From a bacterium (GTDB taxonomy: Bacteria; Auribacterota; UBA3054), in NCBI GenBank assembly GCA_017963805.1, contig JAGCTE010000015.1, forward strand, positions 1-64,000: DNA of 64,000 nt, in the 5' to 3' direction. Made by a program: the position numbers and the translations under genes. Under the pieces are notes generated by a model. That model worked only from the letters and a program-made list of their open reading frames with translations, did no database searches and was not told the DNA's origin. The number at the start of each line of letters is the position of its first letter. Position 1 is the first letter of the stretch. This document shows, in pieces, positions 40,811 through 48,710 of this stretch.

Positions 40811-41797
40811 ATGAGACGGAACGAATTTAGCAAATGCGATCAGTACGCTTGTAGGATAGCGGCCTTACGGTCGTTCCCGAAAGAAACGCTGAAATCACTG
40901 CGCGAGTATTATCGCGTAGGGTTGACTTATACCAGCAATGCTCTGGAGGGGAACTCTCTTACCGAAAGCGAAACAAAAATAGTCATTGAAGACGGACTGA
41001 CTATCAGCGGGAAGCCGCTTCGCGACGTGTATGAGGCGACCGGTCATGCCAAGGCTTATGACTTCATTTATGAGCTTTTGAAGAAACGTCATGTTTTGGA
41101 ATCTGACGTCCTTAAGATCCATAAGCTTTTCTATTCACAAATTGACAGATCCAATGCCGGAAGGTGGCGCTCTGTCAGAGTTTTCATTTCCGGTTCCCAC
41201 AGGACACTGCCGGATCCAGAAAAGATTCCCGGGCTCATGGCTGGATTTTTGAAGTGGATGGAGAGGAATGAAGGAAAACTTCATCCTATCGAGTTCGCCG
41301 CGCTTGCGCACCAAAAGTTCGTTTACATTCATCCTTTCGTGGATGGCAACGGCCGCGTGGCGCGTCTTCTGATGAATCTTATGCTGCTTAGGGCGGGCTG
41401 GACGCTTGCCATTATACCGCCCGTTTGCCGGCACAAATACATCACCGCTCTCGAAAAGGCCGAGACCGATCCTTCTCAGTTTGTGCTTTTCATTCGGGAC
41501 AGGGTCTGCGAGACTCAAAAAGAGCTTCTGCGTCTGATGGGGCAGTCCATAAACTTACAGGATGATAGAGTAAATCCCGGGGGATATGATAGAGTAAATG
41601 ATAGAGTAAATTTTAGCGTGGTCGCCAAGGAAATCCTTTCAGCAATTGAAAAAAATCCTGGCTCAAAGACCAGGGAATTGGCCGCGTTTGTGGGGAAGAG
41701 CATTCCAACCGTTTCCAGATATCTTAGAATCTTGAAAGACTCCGGAAAAATTGAATTTCGCGGCGCGCCTAAAAACGGCGGATATTTTGCCGTTTGA
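40811..41797 (+). CDS. Fic-domain protein with C-terminal winged helix (AMP-transferase, class II type)
   Basis: 328 residues. Fic enzymes attach AMP or other groups to target proteins. The catalytic motif is complete: HPFVDGNGRVAR, starting at His174. An N-terminal inhibitory helix with the (S/T)xxxE(G/N) motif, Ser42 to Glu46 in TSNALEGNSL, marks the self-inhibited class II type. The C-terminal winged helix (GSKTRELAAFVGKSIPTVSRYLRILKDSGKIEF) links it to DNA-binding Fic regulators. Between them a linker contains three DRVN motifs, encoded by a near-perfect DNA repeat. The start ATG 40811 has only a weak ribosome site. It lies 12 bases after the DUF4139 gene and 14 before the amidohydrolase, but differs in function, so the shared transcript may be incidental. 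Codon use is more AT-rich than its neighbours'. Confidence 0.9.
   Translation: MRRNEFSKCDQYACRIAALRSFPKETLKSLREYYRVGLTYTSNALEGNSLTESETKIVIEDGLTISGKPLRDVYEATGHAKAYDFIYELLKKRHVLESDVLKIHKLFYSQIDRSNAGRWRSVRVFISGSHRTLPDPEKIPGLMAGFLKWMERNEGKLHPIEFAALAHQKFVYIHPFVDGNGRVARLLMNLMLLRAGWTLAIIPPVCRHKYITALEKAETDPSQFVLFIRDRVCETQKELLRLMGQSINLQDDRVNPGGYDRVNDRVNFSVVAKEILSAIEKNPGSKTRELAAFVGKSIPTVSRYLRILKDSGKIEFRGAPKNGGYFAV
41562..41611 (+). repeat. Three direct copies of a 14-base repeat inside the Fic gene
   Basis: ATGATAGAGTAAAT occurs identically at 41562-41575, 41586-41599 and 41598-41611. It encodes DRVN motifs in the linker between catalytic domain and winged helix. The last two copies are 12 bases apart, so gain or loss of a copy keeps the frame. 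A length-variable linker or an internal binding site for the protein's own winged helix are possible readings. Confidence 0.75.
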
Positions 41798-41811
41798 ATG
41801 GCAAAAACGGG

Positions 41812-43389
41812 ATGAAAAAGCTCTACTATAACGGCGCTGTTTATGTTGGCGGCGGCGAATTGGCCGAGGCTTTCGTTGTTGAGAACGGAAGATTCGGCCC
41901 TGTAGGCGGCAATTCGCTGCTTGAGAGCTATCCTGCGTATGAAAAGACAGACCTCCAAGGTGCTTTCGTCTGCCCCGGCTTCAACGATTCGCACATGCAC
42001 CTTCTGGGCTACGGATTGATTTTGCGCCAGGCTCCGCTGCATGCGCATACTGAAAGCCTTGCCGACATGTTGGATTGTCTGCGGACTTTTCTCGCAAGGA
42101 ATCCCTTAAGCGCAGGACAATGGCTGATTGGACGCGGCTTCAACCAGGATTATTTCAAGGGCGCCGCGCGTCTGCCGTCAAGGAGCGACCTTGACGGTGT
42201 GTCAAGGGAGATTCCCATTCTCATAACGCGCGTTTGCGGCCATATGGGCGTCGTTAATTCCAAGGCCCTGGAAATATTGGATATCGCGGAAAATACCGCC
42301 GTTTCAGGCGGAGCGGTCGATCTTGAGGAAGGGCGTTTTTACGATAACGCTCTCGAGCTTGTCAAAGCCAAGCTGCCACAGCCTTCCAAAGGCGAAATAA
42401 AAGAAATGATCGTATCGGCCGTAAAAGAGCTCAACCGCCGCGGTGTCACCAGCGTGCAGACGGACGATTACTGTGTTTTCAAAAAGATCGCTCCAGCTGT
42501 CATAAATGAAGCCTACCGTGAATTGGAAAGGGAAGGAGCGCTCACGGTCAGAATCTGCGAGCAGTGCAATTTCACGACGCTTGAGGAATTGAAAAGCTTC
42601 GTTGATTCCGGAGAAGTGAGAAAAGGCTCGGAACTTTTCAGGATCGGTCCCGTCAAGCTGCTGGGCGACGGGTCCTTGGGAAGCCGGACGGCCCATCTTA
42701 CGAAGCCTTACAAAGGAAGCAGCGAATACGGATTTTCGCTCTTCGCGCCCGAGCGTCTTCAGGAGATGATCTCCTACGCCCACAGATCTGGCTTGCAGGT
42801 CATTGTGCACGCCATAGGGGACAAATGTCTGGACGAAGTTCTGGAAGCCTTTGAAAAAGCCCTGAAAGAGCTTCCAAGGCCCGATCACAGGTACGGCATA
42901 GTCCACTGCCAGGTTACTAGGGAAGACCAGCTGGATAGGATCGCCAGGCTTGGATTGCGCGTTTACGCCCAGAGCGTTTTCCTTGATTATGACAATCACA
43001 TCGCGGAAAAACTGTTGGATCCGGAGCTTTTGAAAACAAGTTACAGCTGGAAGACGCTCCTTGAAAAAGGCGTTTCCGTCTCCAACGGCTCCGACTGCCC
43101 GGTGGAGGAACCGGACTGCCTGAAAGGCATACAGCTGGCTGTCACAAGGACCTCTCTGGACGGTACCGGACCTTATCTGCCTAGCGAGGCTTTCACCGTC
43201 GCGGAAGCGTTGGACTCCTTCACTTTCCGCGGCGCGGAAGCGAGCTTTGAGGAAAAGGTGAAGGGCAGGATAAAGGAAGGCCAGCTGGCGGATTTCGTAA
43301 TACTCGACAAAGATCCCTTCAAGGCCGCTCCCGAAGATATCCGTAAGATAAAAGTCGTCGCCGCTTATTTAGGCGGCCGCAAGCTCTGA
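41812..43389 (+). CDS. Amidohydrolase family 3 protein (YtcJ-like)
   Basis: 525 residues. Family 3 amidohydrolases are metal-dependent hydrolases of amide or related bonds. The HxH metal motif is in CPGFNDSHMHLLGYGL; later metal or active-site regions include GDGSLGSRTAHL, VIVHAIGDKCLDEVLEAFE and SNGSDCPVEEPDCLKGIQLA, and the C-terminal beta-part is GRIKEGQLADFVILDKDPF. No signal peptide, so cytoplasmic. ATG 41812 is chosen; the frame upstream to TTG 41794 only overlaps the Fic stop. The substrate is not predictable. The gene ends 2 bases before the end of the convergent mntP gene, with no space for a terminator between them. Confidence 0.88.
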   Translation: MKKLYYNGAVYVGGGELAEAFVVENGRFGPVGGNSLLESYPAYEKTDLQGAFVCPGFNDSHMHLLGYGLILRQAPLHAHTESLADMLDCLRTFLARNPLSAGQWLIGRGFNQDYFKGAARLPSRSDLDGVSREIPILITRVCGHMGVVNSKALEILDIAENTAVSGGAVDLEEGRFYDNALELVKAKLPQPSKGEIKEMIVSAVKELNRRGVTSVQTDDYCVFKKIAPAVINEAYRELEREGALTVRICEQCNFTTLEELKSFVDSGEVRKGSELFRIGPVKLLGDGSLGSRTAHLTKPYKGSSEYGFSLFAPERLQEMISYAHRSGLQVIVHAIGDKCLDEVLEAFEKALKELPRPDHRYGIVHCQVTREDQLDRIARLGLRVYAQSVFLDYDNHIAEKLLDPELLKTSYSWKTLLEKGVSVSNGSDCPVEEPDCLKGIQLAVTRTSLDGTGPYLPSEAFTVAEALDSFTFRGAEASFEEKVKGRIKEGQLADFVILDKDPFKAAPEDIRKIKVVAAYLGGRKL

Positions 43390-43391
43390 CC

Positions 43392-43952
43392 TTATTTCAG
43401 AAGAGTGTGCTCAAGGAGGATCTTCACGCCGAGGATGATCAGGACGATGCCGCCGGCGATCTCAGCCTTGGAGCTGAATTTTACGCCGATATATTTGCCG
43501 AAGGAGACGCCGATAGCCGAGATCGTGAAAGTGGTAAGCCCTATCAGCAAGGCCGGAAGCACGATCGTATCCTGAAGCAGGGAGAGCGAGACGCCGACGG
43601 CCAGGGCGTCGATGGAAGTGGCGATGGCAAGCTTAAGCATCGTGAGGAAGGCCAGAGACGAGGTGAGGCTCTCCTCTTCATTGGAAAGCGCTTCCCTGAT
43701 CATGTTGACGCCGATGAGGAAGAGAAGGCCGAAGGCGATCCAGTGGTCAAAGCTTTCGATCATTCCGGCGCAGCGGGCGGAGAGGAAGAAGCCTATCACC
43801 GGCATCAAAAACTGAAATCCGCCGTACCACAAACCTATCACGAGAACGTGCTTGAGGCTGAAGCTTTTTAAGGTCAGACCCTGGCAGATGGAGACGGCGA
43901 AGGCGTCCATGGAAAGGCTGACGCCCAGAAGTAAGATCTCAAAGAGGGACAT
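43392..43952 (-). CDS. mntP: Manganese efflux pump MntP
   Basis: MntP exports Mn2+ through a six-helix membrane domain made of two related halves. Both Asp-containing signature helices are visible: LLLGVSLSMDAFAVSICQG in the first half and LAIATSIDALAVGVSLSLL in the second. Six hydrophobic stretches fit the family, and the 186-residue length from Met at 43952 is normal; the longer open frame adds 18 residues from within the rlmD-like gene. Its start overlaps the stop of that gene by one base (TAATG). It is the last gene of the minus-strand operon. No manganese riboswitch can be placed in front of it, so expression follows the operon. Confidence 0.93.
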   Translation of the reverse strand: MSLFEILLLGVSLSMDAFAVSICQGLTLKSFSLKHVLVIGLWYGGFQFLMPVIGFFLSARCAGMIESFDHWIAFGLLFLIGVNMIREALSNEEESLTSSLAFLTMLKLAIATSIDALAVGVSLSLLQDTIVLPALLIGLTTFTISAIGVSFGKYIGVKFSSKAEIAGGIVLIILGVKILLEHTLLK

Positions 43953-45223
43953 TATTCCTCGCTTTCCGCGCTTTTGGTGGGAGAGCCCAGACCTTTCCCT
44001 TTCCACTCGAAGAGCGAAATGAGCTCGAAGTGCTTGGTGTGCGGGAAGAGGTCAAGCGGCTGGATCTTGCTGAGCTGGTAGCCGGCGTTCGCGAATTTGG
44101 CGGCGTCCCTGGCAAAGGTCGGCGGACCGCAGGAAATGTAGATGAGCCGCTTGGGCTCAAGGTGCTTGACGGCGGAGACGGCCTTGTTGGTCAGCCCGGT
44201 CCTGGGAGGGTCAAGTATGCAGATGTCGGGCTTGACGCCTGTTTCCAGAAGGCCTTTCAGGAAGTTTTCCGCGAAGTCCGCGGTGTATTCGCAGTTCGTA
44301 AAGCCGGCGGCTTCGGCGTTCTTTTTGGCGTAGGCGATGGAAGAAGGGTCGATCTCGACGCCCAGAACTTTCTTTACTTCCTTTGCCAATGTGAGTCCGA
44401 AGAAGCCCGCGCCGCAATAGACGTCCAGCAGAAGGTCGTCTGATTTGGGCTGGGCGAAATCTCTGACGACTTTGGCGAAGGTCTCCAAAAGCGAGGGGTT
44501 GACCTGGAAGAAACCACTGTAGGAATTGAAGAACCTCAGCCCGCAGAAGTCGTAGAAGACGTCCTCGTCGCCTAAGCTTTCCTTCGTTTTGTAGTCGTAC
44601 GGCTTCGAGGAGACGACGTTGTGGTTGTCCTTGAAATAATAGTAGGGCTCCCCGCTGTGCGTCCTCAGGACCAGAAGCTTGTCCTCCATGCGCATGGGGA
44701 TCTTCGAGAAATCGTCCTCTAAGGCGAAAATAGGGCACTCTGTCAAGGGGAATATGGTCTTGGGCGCGTTCCTCAGGCAAAAGCCGTAATACGGCTCTCC
44801 TGCTTCGCCTACGGCCGGGTGCAGGTCTATTCTGTTGCGGTAATGGGTGGTCTTCGGAGAGGGGAGAGCCGGAAGGATCTCGGGGAGCTCGAGGAAGCCG
44901 CCCGTCCTGATGAGAAGGTCTTTCAGCTGCTTGACGAAGATCTCAAGCTGGTACGGGTATTTTATGTGCTGGTACTGGCAGCCGCCGCAGCGTCCGAAGT
45001 TCTTGCAGAAGGGCTCCTGGCGCTCGGGGGAAGGCTCTATAACTTCAAGAAGGTCGGCGAAAAGCATCCTGCGCTTTTTACTGATGATCTTGACGCGCAC
45101 CTTTTCGCCTTTGATGGCGAAGGGCACGAAAATGACAAGATTGTTGATCCTTCCGACCGCTTCGCCGCCGAAGGCGTTGTCGACGAGGTCCAGGACTATT
45201 TCATCTCCAATTCTGACAGCCAC
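43952..45223 (-). CDS. rlmD: 23S rRNA (uracil-5-)-methyltransferase RlmD-like (RumA/TrmA family)
   Basis: 423 residues: N-terminal TRAM RNA-binding domain (DNAFGGEAVGRINNLVIFVPFAIKGEKV), the [4Fe-4S] cysteines (PFCKNFGRCGGCQYQ and a later Cys in LTECPIF), and a SAM-dependent methyltransferase domain (LLLDVYCGAGFFGLTLA, ILDPPRTGL). The catalytic cysteine is in YISCGPPTFARDA, with Gly where most have Asn. The iron-sulfur cluster favours RlmC/RlmD over TrmA; the target uridine cannot be read from sequence. The start is GTG at 45223, directly before AVRIGDEI; no in-frame ATG fits. Three bases separate it from the capD-like stop, so it is cotranscribed with the polysaccharide genes. Confidence 0.88.
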   Translation of the reverse strand: MAVRIGDEIVLDLVDNAFGGEAVGRINNLVIFVPFAIKGEKVRVKIISKKRRMLFADLLEVIEPSPERQEPFCKNFGRCGGCQYQHIKYPYQLEIFVKQLKDLLIRTGGFLELPEILPALPSPKTTHYRNRIDLHPAVGEAGEPYYGFCLRNAPKTIFPLTECPIFALEDDFSKIPMRMEDKLLVLRTHSGEPYYYFKDNHNVVSSKPYDYKTKESLGDEDVFYDFCGLRFFNSYSGFFQVNPSLLETFAKVVRDFAQPKSDDLLLDVYCGAGFFGLTLAKEVKKVLGVEIDPSSIAYAKKNAEAAGFTNCEYTADFAENFLKGLLETGVKPDICILDPPRTGLTNKAVSAVKHLEPKRLIYISCGPPTFARDAAKFANAGYQLSKIQPLDLFPHTKHFELISLFEWKGKGLGSPTKSAESEE

Positions 45224-45226
45224 AAT

Positions 45227-47104
45227 CTATTCGCTTACGTAGCTGGTGTCGGGGGTGTATTCCGGAACGATCTTGCAGAGCTCTTCTCTGGTCTCCTTTT
45301 CGTTCCCGAAGGCCGCCACGTCGATGAGCTCGAGGATCTTTTCTTTAAGCTCTTCGTAATTTTCCGGATTGGTCCTGGTGACCATGATCTTCTTCATCCT
45401 GGTCGGCTGTTCGCTGCCGTCGTAGACTAGCTGCTCGTGCATTTTTTCGCCGGGCCTTAGACCGGTAAAGACGATCTGCACGTCGCTGCCCGGGCGTTTG
45501 CCCATCAGCCTTATCAGCTGGTTGGCAAGGTCGACGATCTTGACAGGTTCGCCCATGTTCAATATGAAGATCTCGCCGCCCTCTCCTATGGTCGCGGCTT
45601 CCAGAACGAGCTGGGCCGCTTCGGGAATAAGCATGAAGTAGCGCGTCATGTCAGGGTGCGTGACGGTGACGGGCCCGCCCTTTATGATCTGCTCCCTGAA
45701 GAGGGGAAGGACGCTGCCCGAGGAACCCAAGACGTTGCCGAACCTGACGGAGATGAATCTTGTCGAACTGATGGTGTTGAGGCTCTGGACGAATTTCTCG
45801 GCCACTCTTTTGGTGGCGCCCATGATCGAGCTCGGCTTGACAGCCTTGTCGGTCGAGATCTGGATGAACTCCTCGCAGCCGTGCTTGTCGGCGGCGCAGG
45901 CGATCTGGTAGGTGCCCTTGACGTTGTTAAGGACGGCTTCCAGAGGGTTGAGCTCCATGATCGGCACATGCTTGTAAGCCGCGGCGTGGAAGACGATCTG
46001 GGGCTTGTGCTCGGCGAAGATATGGTCGAGCCTGGCTTCGTTCTTGATGTCCGCGATGTAGGGGCAAATCTTAAGATCGGGGAACTTGGCCTTGAGTTCG
46101 CGGTCTATCTGGTAAAGGTTGAATTCGCAGAGTTCCAGAAGGATCAGCTCCTCGGGCTTGAAGAGCGCGATCTGGCGGCACATCTCGGAACCGATGGAAC
46201 CGCCGGCGCCAGTGACGAGGACGCGCTTGCCCCTGATCTTGTTCTTTATGGCGGGCAGATCCAGTTCCACGGGATCGCGGCGCAGAACGTCTAGGATGTC
46301 GACTTCCCTAAGGTCGGAGACCGTCACTTTGCCGTCCACGATGTCGTTGACGGAGGGGAGGGTTTTATACCTGATCTTAAGGGCGTTGCAAGTCTCGGCC
46401 ACTTCCTTGATGGCATGGCCTGAGGCGGAGGGGATGGCGATGAAGACTTCCTCAGTGAAAGTCGTGTGGACGATGGTCTCCATTTGAGATCTGTTGCCGA
46501 GGACGGGAACGCCCTGGATCAGCATACCAAGTTTTTTGGGATCGTCGTCGATGAAGCCGACGACCGCGTATTTCGGCAGATTGGCGTTGATCTCCCTCAA
46601 AAGCATAACGCCCGCGTCGCCCGCGCCGACGATCAGAACGTTCTTCCTGCCGGTGCGGCGCCAGGCGAGGAATTCCTTTTTCAGCCTCATGGAGAAACGC
46701 ATGGTCGTGATGAGGACGGTTGCGATCACCATGTCGCCCAGGAAAATGTAGACGGAATAGTTGAAGGGTTTCTCGGGGATCTTGCTGACAAGGATCGTCA
46801 CTATGCAAGCGACGAGCGTGCTGACCGAGACGGCCTTGGCGATGTTGACGGCGTCGTGCAGTCCGGCGTAGCGCCAGCCGCTGCGGTAGAGGGAGAAGCA
46901 GGCGAAGACAACGAGCCTTACGACCACTATTATCGGCAGGCAGTAGGCCAGCATCTCATAGTAATTCGAGAAAGGCTTTTCGGCGCAGCTCGCGTGCACG
47001 AAAGTCATGATCAGAAAACTCACGGCGCAAAGCAGGGCGTCGCAGACGACCATCAGCCAGACAAGCGGTCCGCGGTCGGGATTTTTCAGAAAGTTCAGCT
47101 TCAT
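45227..47104 (-). CDS. CapD/WbpM-type membrane-bound nucleotide-sugar 4,6-dehydratase
   Basis: 625 residues. Four N-terminal membrane helices (about 15-130) lead to a Rossmann-like domain (GAGDAGVMLLREIN) and a C-terminal extended-SDR domain with VLVTGAGGSIGSEMC for NAD(P), FHAAAYKHVPIME and the ISTDKAVKPSSIMGATKR active region, where the usual Tyr of YxxxK is Met as in WbpM/PglF. Such enzymes turn UDP-GlcNAc into a 4-keto-6-deoxy sugar, the first step to amino-deoxy sugars of O-antigen, capsule or N-glycans. The neighbouring DegT aminotransferase is the expected next enzyme, and the GT39-like protein may use a lipid-linked sugar. Four bases separate it from the glycosyltransferase gene. Confidence 0.92.
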   Translation of the reverse strand: MKLNFLKNPDRGPLVWLMVVCDALLCAVSFLIMTFVHASCAEKPFSNYYEMLAYCLPIIVVVRLVVFACFSLYRSGWRYAGLHDAVNIAKAVSVSTLVACIVTILVSKIPEKPFNYSVYIFLGDMVIATVLITTMRFSMRLKKEFLAWRRTGRKNVLIVGAGDAGVMLLREINANLPKYAVVGFIDDDPKKLGMLIQGVPVLGNRSQMETIVHTTFTEEVFIAIPSASGHAIKEVAETCNALKIRYKTLPSVNDIVDGKVTVSDLREVDILDVLRRDPVELDLPAIKNKIRGKRVLVTGAGGSIGSEMCRQIALFKPEELILLELCEFNLYQIDRELKAKFPDLKICPYIADIKNEARLDHIFAEHKPQIVFHAAAYKHVPIMELNPLEAVLNNVKGTYQIACAADKHGCEEFIQISTDKAVKPSSIMGATKRVAEKFVQSLNTISSTRFISVRFGNVLGSSGSVLPLFREQIIKGGPVTVTHPDMTRYFMLIPEAAQLVLEAATIGEGGEIFILNMGEPVKIVDLANQLIRLMGKRPGSDVQIVFTGLRPGEKMHEQLVYDGSEQPTRMKKIMVTRTNPENYEELKEKILELIDVAAFGNEKETREELCKIVPEYTPDTSYVSE

Positions 47105-47108
47105 GATC

Positions 47109-48710
47109 TTATTTTTTCAGGCGGTAAAGTTTCAGTTCGAATTTTTTATCAATGGGTTCCAGGGAACCGATCTCTATAAGTTTGTCTTTTATGGGAAGGA
47201 AAGCCGCGGTGTGGTTGCCGTCCCGGAAATTGACGAGCAGAAAGGCGTTCTCTTTTTTCGCCAGCTGCTCCAAAAGTTGTTCGGAAGTCTGCGAGGCCCA
47301 CATCTTGTGCTTTGCGCCCGCGTAGTAGGAAAGCTGCTTCAAGCCGTCGGGCTCGATCAAAAGGGACTTTTCGGGAAGGAGTTTCTTTTCGGCCAGCTGT
47401 TTCCCGTAAAGCTTTAAGGGAAGACGGTGGCTCTCAAGGGGACGGAAGGCTTTGTAGGTCAGCATTAGGAAAGCCGCCGCGAGACAGAAGGCCAAAAGCA
47501 GTTTCTGGTAGCCTTTCTCGACTCTCAGATAAGAGGTGAATAGCCCCATGTAGACTGAGAGCACGAAGACCGGCAGGACGATGTGCCTGTTGCTGACCGC
47601 GAACTTCGTGGAGACGTAGCGGTAGAAGACGGCGCCCATTATCACGATCAGCGCGGCCGAGAAAACGTTTATGGGAGCGCACAGCTTCAGGGGCCTCTTC
47701 GTTATCAGGTAGTAGAACGCGATGAGAAGCAGCGCCAATCCCACCGGATGCAGCGTCTTCCAGGTCTTGTAGAGGATCTCGTAGCCGAACAAAGCCCTCT
47801 GGTGGTCCCAGGCCAAATGAGCGAAGGCGTACTTCGTCCTCGCCATCGGGATAGGCTTGCCCTGGGCGTCGTAGATTTCCGCGGAGGGTTTCAAAGGATC
47901 GGCCACGTCGTATTTTTCCTCGCCCATTCCCTGGGCGGAGAAGATCTTGTCGAGCCTGGCGAAATCCCACTGTCCTTTCACTACTCTGACGGCGCCGAAG
48001 ACGGCAGCGGCCGAGACTAGAAGAATGGCCGCGCAGACGAAGAAGATCTTGAACCTGGCTTTGAAATGATTGTCGCGGTCCCTTTCATAGTGCGCCAAGA
48101 AGAGCGTAATGAAGGCGACGAAAAGAAGCGAGAGCATCTCGAGCCTTATTAAGAGCGCGAGGAAAATGAAGACGAGGCTAAGAGCCAGCTTCTTGTAGTC
48201 CCAGTTCTCGGGATCTTCCTTTTCCAGTCCGGTCAGAAGGAAATAGACCGCCCAGAGGCCGAAGCAGATGGCGGGGGCTTCCCTTAGGACCTGGCAGGAC
48301 ACTTCCGTGAAGATCGGGTGCCAGGCGATGTAGAAGCCCGTGACAAGCGCTGGCAGTTTCCCGAAGATCCTCTTCGCCAGAAGATAGACGGGAACGAGCG
48401 CCAGAAGCCCGAAGAAGAAGTTCAGGATGAGGACTGATGTCTCGGCGGAAAGCGAACCAAAGGAGATCTTCTGCAGGCAGGCCGCGAAAAGCGGGAAGAG
48501 GTTGAAGGGATAAGCGTTCGTAAAGGCGCCCTTAAATCCAAGCTCCTGGATCTTTTCTATCCACTGAACATAGAGGAGTCCGTCGTTTACGATGACGTAC
48601 TCCCTGATCAGGAGGAGATAGATCCTGACGACCGCCGCGAGACCAATGGTCACGGCGAGCCCGTGCTCCGCCAGGAATCTTAAAAATTTGACGCCTTTAC
48701 TTTCGCTCAT
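47109..48710 (-). CDS. Multi-pass membrane glycosyltransferase (GT39/ArnT-like, PMT_2 type)
   Basis: 533 residues with about ten or more hydrophobic stretches, beginning around LAVTIGLAAVVRIYLLLI. The first loop carries the acidic motif region VIVNDGLLYVQW, and the next segments (PFNLFPLFAACL, ALVTGFYIAWHPIFTEVS) fit the C-type glycosyltransferase fold of PMT_2/GT39. These enzymes move a sugar from a polyprenyl-phosphate donor to a lipid or protein acceptor at the outer face of the inner membrane. The soluble C-terminal 90 residues are charged. The start overlaps the DegT stop by one base. Donor and acceptor are unknown, though the neighbouring sugar genes suggest a modified sugar. Confidence 0.8.
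   Translation of the reverse strand: MSESKGVKFLRFLAEHGLAVTIGLAAVVRIYLLLIREYVIVNDGLLYVQWIEKIQELGFKGAFTNAYPFNLFPLFAACLQKISFGSLSAETSVLILNFFFGLLALVPVYLLAKRIFGKLPALVTGFYIAWHPIFTEVSCQVLREAPAICFGLWAVYFLLTGLEKEDPENWDYKKLALSLVFIFLALLIRLEMLSLLFVAFITLFLAHYERDRDNHFKARFKIFFVCAAILLVSAAAVFGAVRVVKGQWDFARLDKIFSAQGMGEEKYDVADPLKPSAEIYDAQGKPIPMARTKYAFAHLAWDHQRALFGYEILYKTWKTLHPVGLALLLIAFYYLITKRPLKLCAPINVFSAALIVIMGAVFYRYVSTKFAVSNRHIVLPVFVLSVYMGLFTSYLRVEKGYQKLLLAFCLAAAFLMLTYKAFRPLESHRLPLKLYGKQLAEKKLLPEKSLLIEPDGLKQLSYYAGAKHKMWASQTSEQLLEQLAKKENAFLLVNFRDGNHTAAFLPIKDKLIEIGSLEPIDKKFELKLYRLKK

Noticed and set aside
41562-41611. CRISPR array
   Set aside because: Three 14-base copies with spacers of 10 bases and then an overlap, all in frame inside the Fic gene, do not fit repeat and spacer sizes.
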